From positions 112,507,501 through 112,571,500 of the forward strand of contig NC_060213.1 of NCBI RefSeq assembly GCF_021130785.1: 64,000 bases of DNA. Reading direction: 5' to 3'. The notes under the pieces were generated by a model. That model was not told the DNA's origin, did no database searches, and worked only from the letters and a program-made list of their open reading frames with translations. A program made the translations under genes and the position numbers. Shown piece after piece: positions 34,101 to 49,100 of this stretch; position 1 is the first letter of the stretch, and every line of letters begins with the position of its first letter. Source of the DNA: Homalodisca vitripennis. Its lineage: Eukaryota; Arthropoda; Insecta; Hemiptera; Cicadellidae.

Positions 34101-37100
34101 GATGTTCATCCTCAACCGGGCTTTTATTTCAACTGACAAGAAAAAACATTATTAAAACTTTGAAACCAAATAAATGGTGGAGGGGCAAGATTTCCAGCCC
34201 CTCTGGTAACTCAGTTCCCTGTTTGTTTCTAAATATCAGTCTTCTGGACTCTCACAATAGACTTGACATGAGTGATATAAGTAATGCCCCAACATGATGG
34301 ACCATAGCTTAATTTTGAGTGTTTAAATGTGTGATATATCTGAGTTAATAATTTATTGGGATAAAAATTTCTCAAAAAATAACATTTTCTCAAAAATATA
34401 AATAAAACAGATTTTAAATATTTTATATGACTGTTCCAGAGTAAGTTTTCATCTACATGTAAACCAAGATATTTAAACACTGTTAGTTTGTGGTACTTAA
34501 ATTCCAAAAATGTAAATGTTTCAGGCAGTGAAAAATACATTGAATTTTGTGCATTTAGTTCTAGTGCACCGTAGTCTAAATAATTAATATAATACAATAA
34601 TTAAGGTCTTGCTGCATTTCATTCCTTAGTTGAAGTGTAGTGGCTCCATATGAAAGAGCAGTATCATCTGCAAATACAGTTATGTTTCCATTAAAAGGGC
34701 CTCAATACAGATCATTTATAAATTCTAGTAAGATTTAAACCATTGGAGAGGAGTTTCATGCACTCCAGCCTTTCCCATTTTTTTTTTATTAGTAAATTCA
34801 TGATTATTTATATAATTAATATTTTTATTGAAATACATTATACTTTAGTACAAGCTACTTATGTTCTACTTTAAAAACTATATTTTATTTGTTAAATGGT
34901 TTGTGCGAAATGTTCTTAGTTTTTAGTGGGTAAACCTCAAAAAATTGAATTTCAAATATCCCTACAAGAAATAATTAGAAGCTGTTAAATCTGTAGACTG
35001 GGCAGGACTAGCGATATTACTGCACCTGCTAGTGTTTTGCCAATTTTCCTGGACTTCCCACCAAGGCTTTGCGCTCACAATTGATATTCTTAGAAGTTAG
35101 TGTCATTTTTCACTATCATCTTGTTCTTAGAAGTATATCAACAGTTGTTTCAAAATTTCCCACCCAAAGACAGGTAGCGTAAGCAGGAGACACAGAGTGG
35201 AGATAAATGGAACTCCTTACAGAAATTACACTGAGTACCAACGGCACTATCTACATTTTTGTAATAAGCCTTTACATCGAGAGCACGCTGATCACTCGTC
35301 AAACGGTACATGGCTACTTACGAGGGGTATCCAAAAAGTAAGTTTCCATTAATTATGAAAAAGTTAAAAAGACCCCGCCAAATTTTTAAGCCAAGTATCC
35401 ACCTCATTTTGAAGGTCATCGCTGTTGGCAAATCGCCGACCGCCAAGGTGTCTTTTCAGCTCCGGAAACAGATGAAAATCGCTAGGCGCAAGATCTGGTC
35501 AGTATGGAGGATGACCAAAAACATCCCACTTAAATTTCCTCAAAAGTTCCATTGTTGCACGAGCAGCGTGTGGGGGGGCGTTATCTTGAATAAGCAGAAC
35601 CGTGCACGACAAAAGTCCGCGCCGTTTATTCTGTATTGCCCGCCGAAGTCTGGTGAGAACTTCACAATACCTTTCTGCATTTATGGTTTCGCCACGAGGA
35701 AGATAGTCAATCAATAACACTCCACGGCAGTCCCAAAAAACTGTAGCCATTACCTTTCCTGCCGACTCAAAAACTTTGGCTTTTTGAGGAGCTGCCTCTC
35801 CTTTTTTTTGCCACACCATACTCTGGCGTTTGGTCTCTGGAGTTGAGTGGTGAATCCATGTTTCATCACCAGTGACTATTCTACTGAAAAGGTTTTCATC
35901 TTCATCGTCAAACAATCGCAAGAAAGACTGGGCAGCAGCCATTCGTTGTTGTTTATGGGCATTGCTCAATAAGCGAGGCACCCATCTTGCACACACTTTT
36001 GCAAGCTGAAGATCTTCTGTCATGATATTGTGCACAGATGACCGGCTAACTTCAACACTTGACGGCAGTTTATCCATAATTTCATCGAGAGTCACCCGCT
36101 TATCATTGTCAATAACTGCTCGTACAGCATTAATGACGTCAGGTTGCCGAGAATTGGCCGGTCGGCCACTACGCTCATCGTCATGAACATTTTCTCTTCC
36201 TTCCAAAAACATTGCACGCTAACGACGGACCATCTGAACGGACATAACATGTTCACCATACACTTGACACAACTGACGATGAATTTCAACGGCAGTTTCG
36301 TTTTTGGAGATCAAGAAACGAATAACACTACGGACTTCGCAACTGGCGGCAGAACGCAGTGGAGTCTCCATGATGTTTGGGCAGCAACTGACTGAGAAGC
36401 GTGACAATGGGCCAGTGACCGGCGCACCTGTTGCCAACAGAACCGCGCTACATATCCCCGCCCACAGCTGCACGCTGTGTTATGTATGCGTCTTTTTACA
36501 GAACAGGGAAACTTACTTTTTGGATACCCCTCGTAAAATACTGGCTATCCCCCACCACGCCTGCTACCTTATTCTTAATGTACAAACTTCCTAGCGATTA
36601 GTGAGTGCCTTTACTGTAAACTTTATACACTCCAACCTCATCTTTGCTACCTCCTTCACCTTTACTAGTTATGAAATACTATAAAATAATGATTTTAAGA
36701 CATAATATTTCAAAAAATTTCCTAGGGAAAGGTCCCCCCCAATCCTCCCTACTGAACTGGAGATATTTCCACTGCTCTGGACAGAAATCACGGACTCTCA
36801 TGCAAAAGTACAATATACTAACTGCCTTCTGAGATGATGCTATCTTGCTTCAGATGGCTTGGCTGAAGAGATTAATGGACTGACATGTAGATGCAATTTT
36901 CCCAAGCTCTATGCCATGCCCCTTATTTACTACATGTATTTCTTGACCAGACCAATTTTTTTTGCACTGTGACACCAAAACAGTTGGTTTTATGATCATT
37001 TTCATCTATATAGTACGTATATCAAACTATGCATATTGTTCGAAACAAGACAAAATTTCAGTTATCAATTGGGTTTTGCTTAATATTCATTTTTTCAATA

Positions 37101-40100
37101 AATTTATTTAACATTTAAGTTTTGGAAGGAAAATGTACTATCTTGGTAGTTCTGCTGTAATGCAAGCAGATTGAGATAATTTGTGTTCAGATTTTTCTTG
37201 TAATTCCATACTTGTTTTGTAAACATCACAAATAAAGAGGGTTTTGTTTCAGAGAATCAAAACAGCAGATGTGGTTTCCTGGAATACAGAAGGAAAGGGC
37301 AGCCCAGAAGAGATAGACAAGCTCTTAAAAAATACGCAGAAAGCTCTTCCTGACTTTGTCTTACTTCAGAATGCTAAACTGCCATCAGCTGGAGAAGGAA
37401 GTGAGCACTTCAAATGGTACTGCTCAGGTGACTTGAGTTCAGCGATTCTGGCTAACAAGGAATCTAAATGGCAAGTCAAGACTCACAACCAAATTTGTAA
37501 TCAGATCTCTGTAGTCCAAGCTGTGCGAGAAGAAGACACCAATCTGATTCTCATTTCATGTTACATCCCACCGGCAACGGATTATCATTGCAAAGATGTG
37601 TGGGACAAACTTGTGAACACTTTGAAGGATATTCCGTCAAACGTTCTTCTCGTCATCGGAGGAGATTTTAATGCACAGATAGGCCAAGAGGAGAAAAAGG
37701 GTCTCCTTCCCGCGAGTTGTGGCCATCTGTTGTACCACGAGGTCAGCAATGAGAATGGTACTAAACTGTTAAAACTGGTGAAGGAAGCCCACTTAAGAAT
37801 AGTCAATACACACGGACCACCAGATTCAAAAAAGGATGAACACTTCACATTTAAAGACGGAGAAATCAAGACTCAACAGGACTTCATTTTTATTCCTGTA
37901 TCACGAACGCACGGGTACAGCCGTAATGTACATCTCCACTGGGTTCCAGAATACAACCACGCCATGAGCTATTGTGAAATTGTCACTGATGTAAGTAGAT
38001 TTTGAGTTTGTCACACATTTTGTATAAAGTGTTTTATTTTAGTCATATTGTGATTATTTAATCAATTCCATTTTATTTGCCATAAAAAGTTAACAATCAT
38101 AGGGGCTTTGCTTCTAGAACATGTTACAGGTCATATAAATATACAGGATGTTTAAAAAAAAACAAAACGTTTATGCCACTCCTAAATTGTAGGCCTACTA
38201 GGAGGATCTTTAGCGTACTTGGTATGAAAACTATGCTGAACTGATGTCACCGACTTTGATTATGTACATATTAGTTGGTAGTATTTTACGTGTCTAACAA
38301 AATGTTAAATTTTTAATCTTTCAAAGCCATTTATAAAATAATCTGGCATGTTAACTTGTTAAGTGTGATAGACGTCGTAGTGCATACTGAATGGTTAAGA
38401 GTATAGGGTCTACATACATGTATTACAGCTAGATAGTTATTAAAATCAATAACGTCAAAAACTAGAAATAAAAAAAAACTTTACAGAAAAACTTCCTACC
38501 TCAATGAAAAATTCTTCTAAAAATCTTGTAACTCTAAATTGCAAACTGCCTATGAAATAGTTGTCTTGCCAACAAATGAATTACAAAACTTAACAAAAGA
38601 AATAAAACACCTGAAAACAAACTGAGGTACATTGAAAATGAATTAGAACACAAGGAAAAACAAATTTCTGACTATTGCTTAAAGAATCATTTTGCATACT
38701 AAATAATATTGTTGATGCAAAAATAGTACTTCTGAATTAGGTGTTTGCAGGCATTTACAACAATATTTATATAAAATAAACAGTTTGTACATTCTGCATT
38801 TTGCCTGCAGGAATATAAAGAAAAAGAATGTATCTTTTTAGGTTTGGTGTTTGCTTTTCATTCAGACATTACAGCTTGAATACAAAATCAGTTTTGAAAT
38901 ATTAATCATTTTGTTCTTTTTTGTGAAGTAGTTGTCTAGTTCGTCGAAGTAAATAGTATTTAATTTACTCCATATAATAATAATACTGATAATGTTAATA
39001 ATAATAATAATCTCTTTAGTGCATTTAACAACAATTTCTGACATAGTCAATAGTCAACTTTAATACATTTTATATAAAAACCATGTACATGTTTTATAAT
39101 AGTCAGACATACATTTTATAAAAATTCATACAGACACATCCATTCCGACATCAGATCCAGCGTTTGTTTTTCTTGGTTTCTAAATTTCACAATGGCTTAT
39201 CCTGAATTCTTCAACAGAGTAAATGCTTTAGATACCAAAAGACACTTAAGACGAGTTTTGAATTGATTTGTGTTGTTTGAATTTTGTACACTTTCAGGGA
39301 ACCAGGTTGATTAGCAATATGTATTTTATACAAACAAATATTATGAAACCTGTTTATTTTCTATAACAGACATTTTCTATAACATCTCTCATTCCTGACT
39401 CTCAATACACTCTCAAATATTCGGCTTATTTGGGATTAGGTAGATTTTCTTTGTAGTTATATATTGGTTAGAAGAACAAGTAATTTTATAAGCTAATAAT
39501 ATTAGTTAGCTGCATTGCTCTCATTATGTTCTGGAAACATTCAATGAATGAACAATATATTATTAAGTTAGTTATTATTCAGTTGACGAATTGTTTTGAA
39601 TATAGAATAATATTATTGTAACTGTGGTCTTCATCTTTGTTTCTGCCTTATGAAACACCTATTTAATTAATTTATAATGAACAAAACACAGCAATACGTA
39701 TATTACAACATTGCCACACAAGGTGAACCTGATAAATGAGTAACGACAAACAAAGGCCCAACTTCATTGTTTTTTATTCATATTAATGTTAATGGTTTGT
39801 AATATATGCTTTAAAAACTTTTATGAAATTAATAAGTAACACAATTATTAATAAATTATGATTTTTTTAAGTATTACAGTAACTAAAATTTAGTAAATAA
39901 GATTGTTTTATATATGTTAATGCGAATCACTGTTTCAGCCCATGAACATTGTGGTGTCAGTTAACAAGGAGGAAGAGACTAAGGTAATCATTAGTACCTG
40001 GAACATCCAAGGGGCAACGCCGAGCAAAGTGGATAAAATTTTGCAGGAACAAGGCCTTGAGTTAATATGTGTGCAAGAGCTATTTCTCACGTCAGAGGAG

Positions 40101-43100
40101 GACATACAGTCAGATCACTATACGTGGCTCTGCTCTAAAAAGCAGTGGGCCAAGAATGTGGCCATCCTAGTGAAGAAGTCACCTGATATTTTAGTGAAAG
40201 AGTTCACAGTGATTTCCGAAAATTTGTGCGTTGCAGATATAGTGTATCACCATTATTCTGTAAAAGTGATCTCATGTCATTTGCCGGCTAAAACAGACCC
40301 CAGAAACGAAGCAATTGCCACTCAAATTGAGGAATTTGTCAAGGGTATCCCTACAGAGACGATCTTCGTCTTGGCTGGTGACCTCGGTATCAGGAATATG
40401 AAAAATGACGAGGAAGAGATTAAAGATAATTCACCCTTTTGGAAGAAATTGGCAGAAGAGACTAAAACAAACTTAGTAAGCTATGTGTGGGGATCGAACG
40501 GTTGTCCCTTCCTGACCTCGAAGATCGATGACCTTATGACTATTACTAGGCCTTTTGGAAGGAGGATAGTTTTCTTTGAAAACAGCATCTTGTGCTCAAG
40601 AGTTTCCTTTGGGAAGAAATCAGGTATTAAAGAATTCAAAAGATAAATTTAGGTTTTTTATAAATCATTATAATTGAAATAGCTTATGTTCTTAATAATA
40701 TGGTTATCTCATAAATACTTCAAATGACTTTCTATGAGCAGTATGGCTGTTCATTATGAATAATGATTTTTTATTGAAACCACTTAATCTTGTAAATGTT
40801 GAGTTTAGTTCCATTTCATCTTCCACTTGATGCTGTCACAGACTTGACTCCTTAAGTCTGGAAATGTCCGTATGAAGAAATCCAAAAGAGTCACTGACAA
40901 AGAAGCTCAAAACGAACTCTGCATTCTTTTAACATCAGAAACACCTATACTACAAAATAAAGTGCAATCTAGATGAATAGGTATTCTCATGGTCTCATCA
41001 GTTGCACAATTTGGTGCACTACAATTTTTTAGACACAGTCTAAAATTACGGTGGAGCAATTGAGTTTTCTACACATGAAGTAACTATGGTGGGAAGGGTT
41101 ATTTCAATGTGGATGTAAGTTGATAATTTAATTTTTTTTTTAATTTTCTTAGGACAAAAAGCTGAACATTTGCGCTTAGTCCTAAACAAAAGGACCTTTA
41201 TGCTGTTTTTGGAGTGACAGGACATACTGGACTGGGGGCTAAGGTTAAGGGTAGAGGTCCGCCCCTTGTTGAGATCCACGAGGAGTAATTTGGGGCCTTA
41301 ATATCAGTTAAGTCTCCTTAAGAAGGGGAGGATAGCTCTGTACCAGCCTCTCCAGTCAGTGCAGGTAGAAGTGGCACACCCTTATGTTTAGGCTAGCAAC
41401 TGCCTTTAACACTTAGGGACCCATGAACTCCAACAGTCATCCCCCAAAGTAGACTATACCTATTGATCTACCCTTGCACCCCTGTTTCCCAACATTAGCG
41501 GTTAGTGATGTGCCGCTTCTGGACATTCCCTGCACATTTTTGCTGCACCCATTGTTGGTTCAACTAGAAGGTATAAACTATCCAGAAGGAAACCTTCTTG
41601 GGGAGATTAAAAACTAGGTTGCTCCTCTGTGATTTGTGATCGTGTCTAAAACATTATAGTGCACTCAATTGTGCACCTGATGAAATAATGAAAATATCTA
41701 TTCATCTAGATTACACTTGATTTTGTAGTCTAGATGTCTCTGATCTTGAAATGATGTAAAGAGTTTATTTTTAGCTTCTTCGTCTCGAACATTTGGAATC
41801 TCTTCATACGGGTGTTGACTTCAAACTACTGGAGTCAAATCTATGACAGCATTAGAGTTTAGACGCTGCACTAAATGGAAAGTGAAGTGGAGCTGAACTC
41901 AACTTTCTTTCTAACTGATTTAGTTTGCTAATTATGACAGTTAACCCCCTTGGGTGTTAGATGTTTGATTGTATAGCTAAATATATCTGCAGAGTTCATT
42001 TTAATAAGCAGGTATAATTGAATCGTGCATTTCCAAAACGTTGAAAACTCCTAAAACTAATTTTACAAGGGAAGAAAAAAACATATCAATGTATAAACAA
42101 AGATGTATTTTTGGTCAAAACATTTTTGTTTACTGTATTTGATTATCACAATGTAAGGCTATTTTTACAAATATCCATTATAATTATAGTAATTAAAAAT
42201 ATTTTGCATTCCCAAAACATTGTAAATGCTGTGACATGTGCAAGTCAAACCGTTCTATCAGCCGTGCAAATAACAAATAACACCTTTAAATTCACTCAGT
42301 TACCTTTAATGGAGCAAAGACAAAAGAACATTAAATAAAAGTAAATACAAAATAATTGTTGAAAAGTGTATTTCCCAATGTTAGATACCGGGTTTTCATT
42401 TCACCTTTGAGAATTTTTTTCTCCAAGTTGCTTAACTCTTTTTGGTGTCACATTAAAAGTCTTACAAAAGGTTTTGAGACAAACTCTCACATCAGAACCT
42501 CACGGTAGTAGAAAGATATAGGCAAATTTCACTAGTGTGATTGTATTTACCACATCTATTCTTTTTATCAATTGGGGGTGAATAAGTCTAAGTAAGTATT
42601 GCTGCTGTTTGTTGTAGACACCTAATTGTTAGAACGCTTCAAAAGTTGTTCATGATATTGCAAACTTACTACTTTGCACGAAAATGCACACTTGCATGTT
42701 GCTGCAACAAAAAATTAAATTTTAGCCGGAAAGGTAAGATCTCTTTTAATAAGGAATGAAAACAGTGAAAAGATGTGACATTGTGATGTAATAATTAAAA
42801 CAATGTGTATATGGTTAAAATAGTGCTTATCACTTAACTAGGCCTCCTAGTAACCACAGCAAATTACATATTAGTAAACATCCAAGAATCAGTAATCAGT
42901 TCAGCCATCTATCATATTGATAATTAGTTGGGTACACAGGTTACAGGTGCTTGGCTTTAAAAATTCAGAAACACCTCATATGGTGGTGTTTCACTCTTGA
43001 GTAGTTTTTTCAGTTTTCGGTAATTTATAGTCATAACCAGAGTTTCTAGATTTCTTTAATTTACCTTTTCCCCAGTTTTTGGGACATTTCTTTTGTTGCG

Positions 43101-46100
43101 GAGCTAAGAATTTGTTTCAATCTGACTAGAACTCATCACGATTAACCAAAAGAAACAATTAATACTTATGTAGCAATACAATTACGAACACAAACTGTAA
43201 CCTGAAACTTATTTTTTGTTTTAAGTTTATTTTTGATGATGGAAGGATTGTGAAGGAAACAGGATTTTTCCGGACATTTGCCATCGTTCAGTGAAACATC
43301 AGTGTTACTGATTTTTTGTTTCACTCAAACTTATGCCTTGAACACCAGACACAATGACAACACGGCGGCTTGTTGTTGCACAGCAGCGTTTACAACGTTT
43401 TGACTTGCACTGCAACTTCTTGTTGAACTTTTACCACTAGGGGCAACAGCTGATGGGAAGTCTACTTTGCCAGTATAAAATATGGCATTTACAACGCTAA
43501 TATGCAATAAAATGCAATTAACCACAAAATGGCATTTATAACGTTTTGGAATTGAGCACTCGGTTGAAATTAAAATTCGACTTAATACTGATGCAAAGGA
43601 TGCACACTTTGAGAGGTTTTCCCACTTATACTTTCTCTACTACAAAAATGTAAACCATACATTGTTATAACACTTGAGTGCTGGCCACCAATTATATGCC
43701 TGCTTTAAAAATGCTGAGTGTGTTTAATGATTTTCAAAAAGCTTTTTCATCATTTTTTTTTTTTTAAATTGTTGAATTCTAATGTTAAAAATTTGATTAT
43801 TAAAAATATTTTTATCACTTTTAGAGAATAAAAATAGTTTACATAGTGTTTTATTATAAAAATATTAAACAAAACATATTTTATTTCATTTTACAATGGC
43901 TCCTTTGAACATAGCAACTGTACATTGATGATTAACTACAATTTTTTGCTAAACGCTCGAATCATACATTGCAGGTTAATGTGGTAGCTTAATAGTACAA
44001 TATACAATATTGTAAAATAAATAATAATTGAGCCTTCTAGGATACATTGTAGAATGCAGTATCTCAAATTGTTTCTTGAATACAAAATCTCCTACGTTGA
44101 CCTGATGTTGGGTAGCTTACCAACATCAGCCAACCGGCTAGCTTATGATGTTGGGCCATTATGCTTAACATAACTCCTCATTGTGTCTTATAGTCTGTAT
44201 ATTAACATTTTTAATGTTATCAACTCCACTTATAGGGTTATCTATATATGTTAATGTAATGAAAGTAACTAAAACCCTTTTTTGAAAAACACATAACATA
44301 ACAACATAAAATTTTTAAATATACTTAATACCATTGTGTAATGCTATTATGTTTTCTTGTTGGCTACCATTATATCATGCAACAGATTTCAGCATTGAAT
44401 ATTTTTTTCCATAGAATATGATGTGATTAAAGTAATAGTGTCATTAATTAGACATATAATTTCCATTTTGCAGCCCCTAGTGATGCAGTCATTGACGTTG
44501 AAGGCAACCTGGTAACCAGGAGTCAAACATTGAAAACTATAGACGGAGAGGTCTACAATATAACAACAATAGAGTATCACGACCCCACCGGAGATGTAAG
44601 TGGGAAGGAGGCGGGAACTGTGAAACCGTCACCAGAAGATGTTGAGAAGTACTCTAAAAGTGCTCCCAACATCACTGAGCTCGGAAGAATTCTCAAAGAT
44701 TTTGTGTTGTTCAGCGGAGTTACAGAACAGAGCAACAGTTACAAGAGCAAGCTTCAGATACTTGTGATGTCATTCCTTAGGGGGAACTTCGGTAAACTGA
44801 CAACGGAACATATGTGTGCTATGGGAACAAAGAAACAAGGGAACAATATGAGGTTTGTGCATTGCAGACAAATGTTTGCAAAAACTAGTTTATAAGCATT
44901 TAATGGTTAACTAGAAAATTGTGAAGGCATGAACATGCTTTTATTTTATAATTCAGTTTTAATAATTTGTTCAAATGTAGTTATATTACTTTAGTTTATA
45001 AGTGAATTATAAATTATATCATGCTGTGAATCATATTAAAATATATTGTGTTTGTATTGTCACTGCAGAGCGACCAGCAGAATATGTTGGAACGGTATTA
45101 TATTGTCTGAGACCGTGGCAGATGGTAGTGATCAGAAAACCTTGCGGCGGCAGAACGCAAACTTCTTGTATTCTAAGTTGGGACAGCTTTTCTTCCAAGT
45201 CAAGGTGAGAACATAGACAATAGACAATATTCTTTATTTGTTGTTTCTTTAAGAAATACAATTGCGTCAATAGTAGATAATAACAAAAACTTAGATTAAT
45301 ATTTCTTGCTTTACAAATATTGATGTTGTATTTATAGAAGATCGAAGAACTCCTTCAATGAATATACAGGTCCTTCCATCAGCCAGTCTCGAAAATGTCT
45401 TTTCAGTTCGTTCCCTTTCATGTTCTTGGGATTTGGTGGTAGTGCATTAATGATTTTGCGTCCAATGTAAGAAGGTTTTTTGCTGAATTGCGATGTGTGG
45501 TGTACAGGGAGAATGTAGTCCGTTGCTCGTCTGGTGTGGTATGAGTGAGCATTTTCATTTCTAGGAAGGTCCATCTGGCTGGTGTAGATAATGACTGCAT
45601 GGATGTATAGTGCTATGACGGTAAGAAGCTGCAGGGATTTGAAAGCTTCTCTGCAGCTTTCCTTAGGGCTGAGGCTATAGAGTGCCCTTACAGCTTTTTT
45701 CTGGTGTATCAGGATTTTGTTGAGATTGGTTTCAGATGTTCCTCCCCATGAAATTAAGCCATATCTGAGGTGGGATTCCACTACAGCATAGTATGCTGTC
45801 TTTGCCTTCTCCAAACCTCCTATCCACTTCATTCGCTTTACCACATAAGTGCCAGATGAAAGTTTTTTGGTCAGATTGCGTATGTGATCTGTCCAGGAGA
45901 GGTCAGCATTAATTGTTAGGCCAAGCAGTTTTTCAACTAAAATATTAGGTATTTTTGGAATCTGCTCTTGTCTTCTGCTAAAATTGATCTGGGTGATTTT
46001 GGATTGATTTATGACCAGATCGTTTTGAAGGCAGTATTGGATTGATTTTTCTGTTGCTGATGAAATATCCAAAATTAGATTTTGTGCAGTGTTATTTGTA

Positions 46101-49100
46101 AACAAAAGAGTTGTGTCGTCTGCGTACATAATGGTTTCTACAGAATTGTCATTGATAAAACTTGGAAAATCGTTTGTAAAAAGTATGAACAAAAAGGGGC
46201 CTAAAACTGAGCCTTGAGGCACTCATCTACTTACTGTGAGTTGTCTTGATCTATACACGCATTTACTCCCATTTACATTTTGTTGAATCTCAACTATTTG
46301 CTTGCGTCCTTTCAGGTAGCTAGTCACCCAATCTTTCGCCAATCCTTCAAAACCTAGGGCTGAAATCTTTTTCAAGATAAGATCATGATCTAGACAATCG
46401 AAAGCCTTACTGTAGTCTAATAGGACAGCTGATACGTGTTTGTGGTCTTCTAATTTATCTATGACGTATTCAATTAGATTAGTGACAGCTGTAGTGGTGG
46501 ATCGTCCTTTGAGGTAGCCATGTTGGTTCTTTGTTATTAGATTATATCTGTCCAGATGTTGTAACATTCTTGAGAGTGTTACCTTTTCTATTATTTTTGA
46601 GAAAGTTGGTATTAGTGAAATGGGATGGTAATTTTCTTTGGTATTAGTGAAATGGGATGGTAATTTTCGGGTTTAGTGATGGATCCTTTTTTGTGCTTTG
46701 GGTATATTTTTGATATTTTTAAGGGGGATGGAAACTGGCCTGAGGAAAACGATGGATTTATTATGGTAACCAGTGGTGGTGCTAGTTGTTTGGCACAGTG
46801 TTTTACTAATTTTGAAGGAATTTCATCAATTCCACATGATAATTTAGTTTTCAGGGAAGCTATCACTCCCAAGACTTCTTTAACAGTTGTTGGTGTTAAA
46901 ATTAGTGATTGACAATTTCTTTGTGGAAGCAAAATCGGATGAGTTATGGCTGTGTATTTCAGATGTTCTCTATATTAACATTTTTTTTAATGTGTTGTTT
47001 TTAATAAAAATGGATGGACACTATTAGAAGAACCTGGAATGGTTGTCCGTGTTTGTCGGAAGCAGAACTTGGACTCTGCAAACTTTAAATTGAATGAGGC
47101 CGAGGACTGTTACTCCCAACACGATCTTGAAAACCGTGAGACCATAATTAAGGTGTGAATTTTGTTCATAAATATCGATAAATCTGTGTACATTATCTCT
47201 GCCATTATGTCGCGTCATGTCATCAGATGGTCATAGTAGACTGTGGATAGTTACTATGGCGTGTTCAAAATTAGTATGCAATGTAGGGATAAACTGGGAA
47301 GTTTGACTGGTACTGCTCTGCGAGAATTTATCAATGATGGAATAAAAAAAAAAAAAACAAAAAAAAAAGTGAGGGAAAAGTGGGACTGGTAAGAGAAATG
47401 TTTCCAGCTCATGTATGTCTTTCTCACTGCCCATTATCTCCTGCACTTGTGTCTGTGCGAGGTCTGCATGTGCATTGGTGTGAGACTACCTGAGCTCGGC
47501 CACATTCCTGTACAGTAGACCTTGTGGTTTAAATTTACAAGTATCATGATAGCTTACTACAGCTAGAATGATTTTAATATAGTATTTTAAACACCTTATT
47601 ATAAGGTTTTAAAAAATGCTGTTCTATCAGTAAAAATTAACTTATTTTTTCCTTATAGCCAAATAAAGATACATAGAAAATAATGTGCCTGCAGAACATT
47701 TCCACAATTTCACTGTTGAGTCAGATTTTTCAGAGATTTATTTCCAACATTTCTAAGTTTGTTTTCTTTTTCTACAGGTTGGGATCATCCGAAAACTGTG
47801 ATCCAGACAAATAACTATCCATAAAGAATACCTACAGTATTTGTTTGATTTTCTTATAAAATTATAACAAATGAATAACATAATACCGTATTTAATTTTA
47901 CAAAATTAGCTGGTAAAACTACAATATATATGTGTATGTGACATTCGTATAAAACAATATGAAACACTTACAGCCTACCTCAAACATAAGCACTACTGTC
48001 AATCAGCAAAGGCCCTGCCTCGACTTATCCCCCTTGTAGGCTATAGATAACTCTTCTTGTAGGTTACATCTATTATCACCACCACAATTATTATGCTTGA
48101 CAATCCCTCTTCATTTTTTTATATAATCAATCAATGATAAGGATACCTTCTATATCTCCAATCCTTTATATGTTTTGTATGATATTATGTGCAGATTGTT
48201 AACTTGTAGGTTACATCTATTATCACCACCACATTCATTATGCTTGACAATCCCTCTTCATTTTTTTATATAATCAATCAATGATAAGGATACATTCTAT
48301 ATCTCCAATCCTTTATATGTTTTGTATGATATTATGTGCAGATTGTTAACTTGTAGGTTACATCTATTATCACCACCACATTCATTATGCTTGACAATCC
48401 CTCTTCATTTTTTTATATAATCAATCAATGATAAGGATACATTCTATATCTCCAATCCTTTATATGTTTTGTATGATATTATGTGCAGATTGTTAACTTG
48501 TAGGTTACATCTATTATCAACACCACATTCATTATGCTTGACAATCCCTCTTCATTTTTTTATATAATCAATCAATGATAAGGATACCTTCTATATCTCC
48601 AATCCTTTATAATGTTTTGTATGATATTATGTGCAGATTGTTAACTTGTAGGTTACGGTACATCTATTATCAACACCACATTCATTATGCTTGACAATCC
48701 CTCTTCATTTATTTATATAATCAATCAATGATAAAGATACCTTCTACATCTCCAATCCTTTATATGTTTTGTATGATATTATGTGCAGATTGTTAACTTG
48801 TAGGTTAATTTAATCCAGAGTAATAAATGTCCTTAACACTTTGAGTGCTGGCCCTAAATAACATGTAACTCTATAGAATGCTGGGCGTTTTTGGTGGGTT
48901 TCAAAACTTTATTTAAAAAAAAAGTATTTAAGGTATAAGAAAAATACTTACATGCCTTAATTCACCTTACTTTCTTCTTTCTTGTAATGTGAGATTGTTA
49001 GTGTTTTTTTAAAAAACTGCACATAAAAAATGTTTTTGAAAATCATATTTTTTGAGACAGTTTTTTTATCTAACAAACTAAACTAAGCATATATACAATT

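Noticed and set aside
45002..45208. Frame ERPAEYVGTVLYCLRPWQ across the exon at 45069
   Set aside because: It does not match the phase of the previous exon; the chosen frame joins both neighbours.
48056..48808. Possible CRISPR or coding repeat
   Set aside because: Continuous 147-bp tandem units without spacers; stops in all frames.
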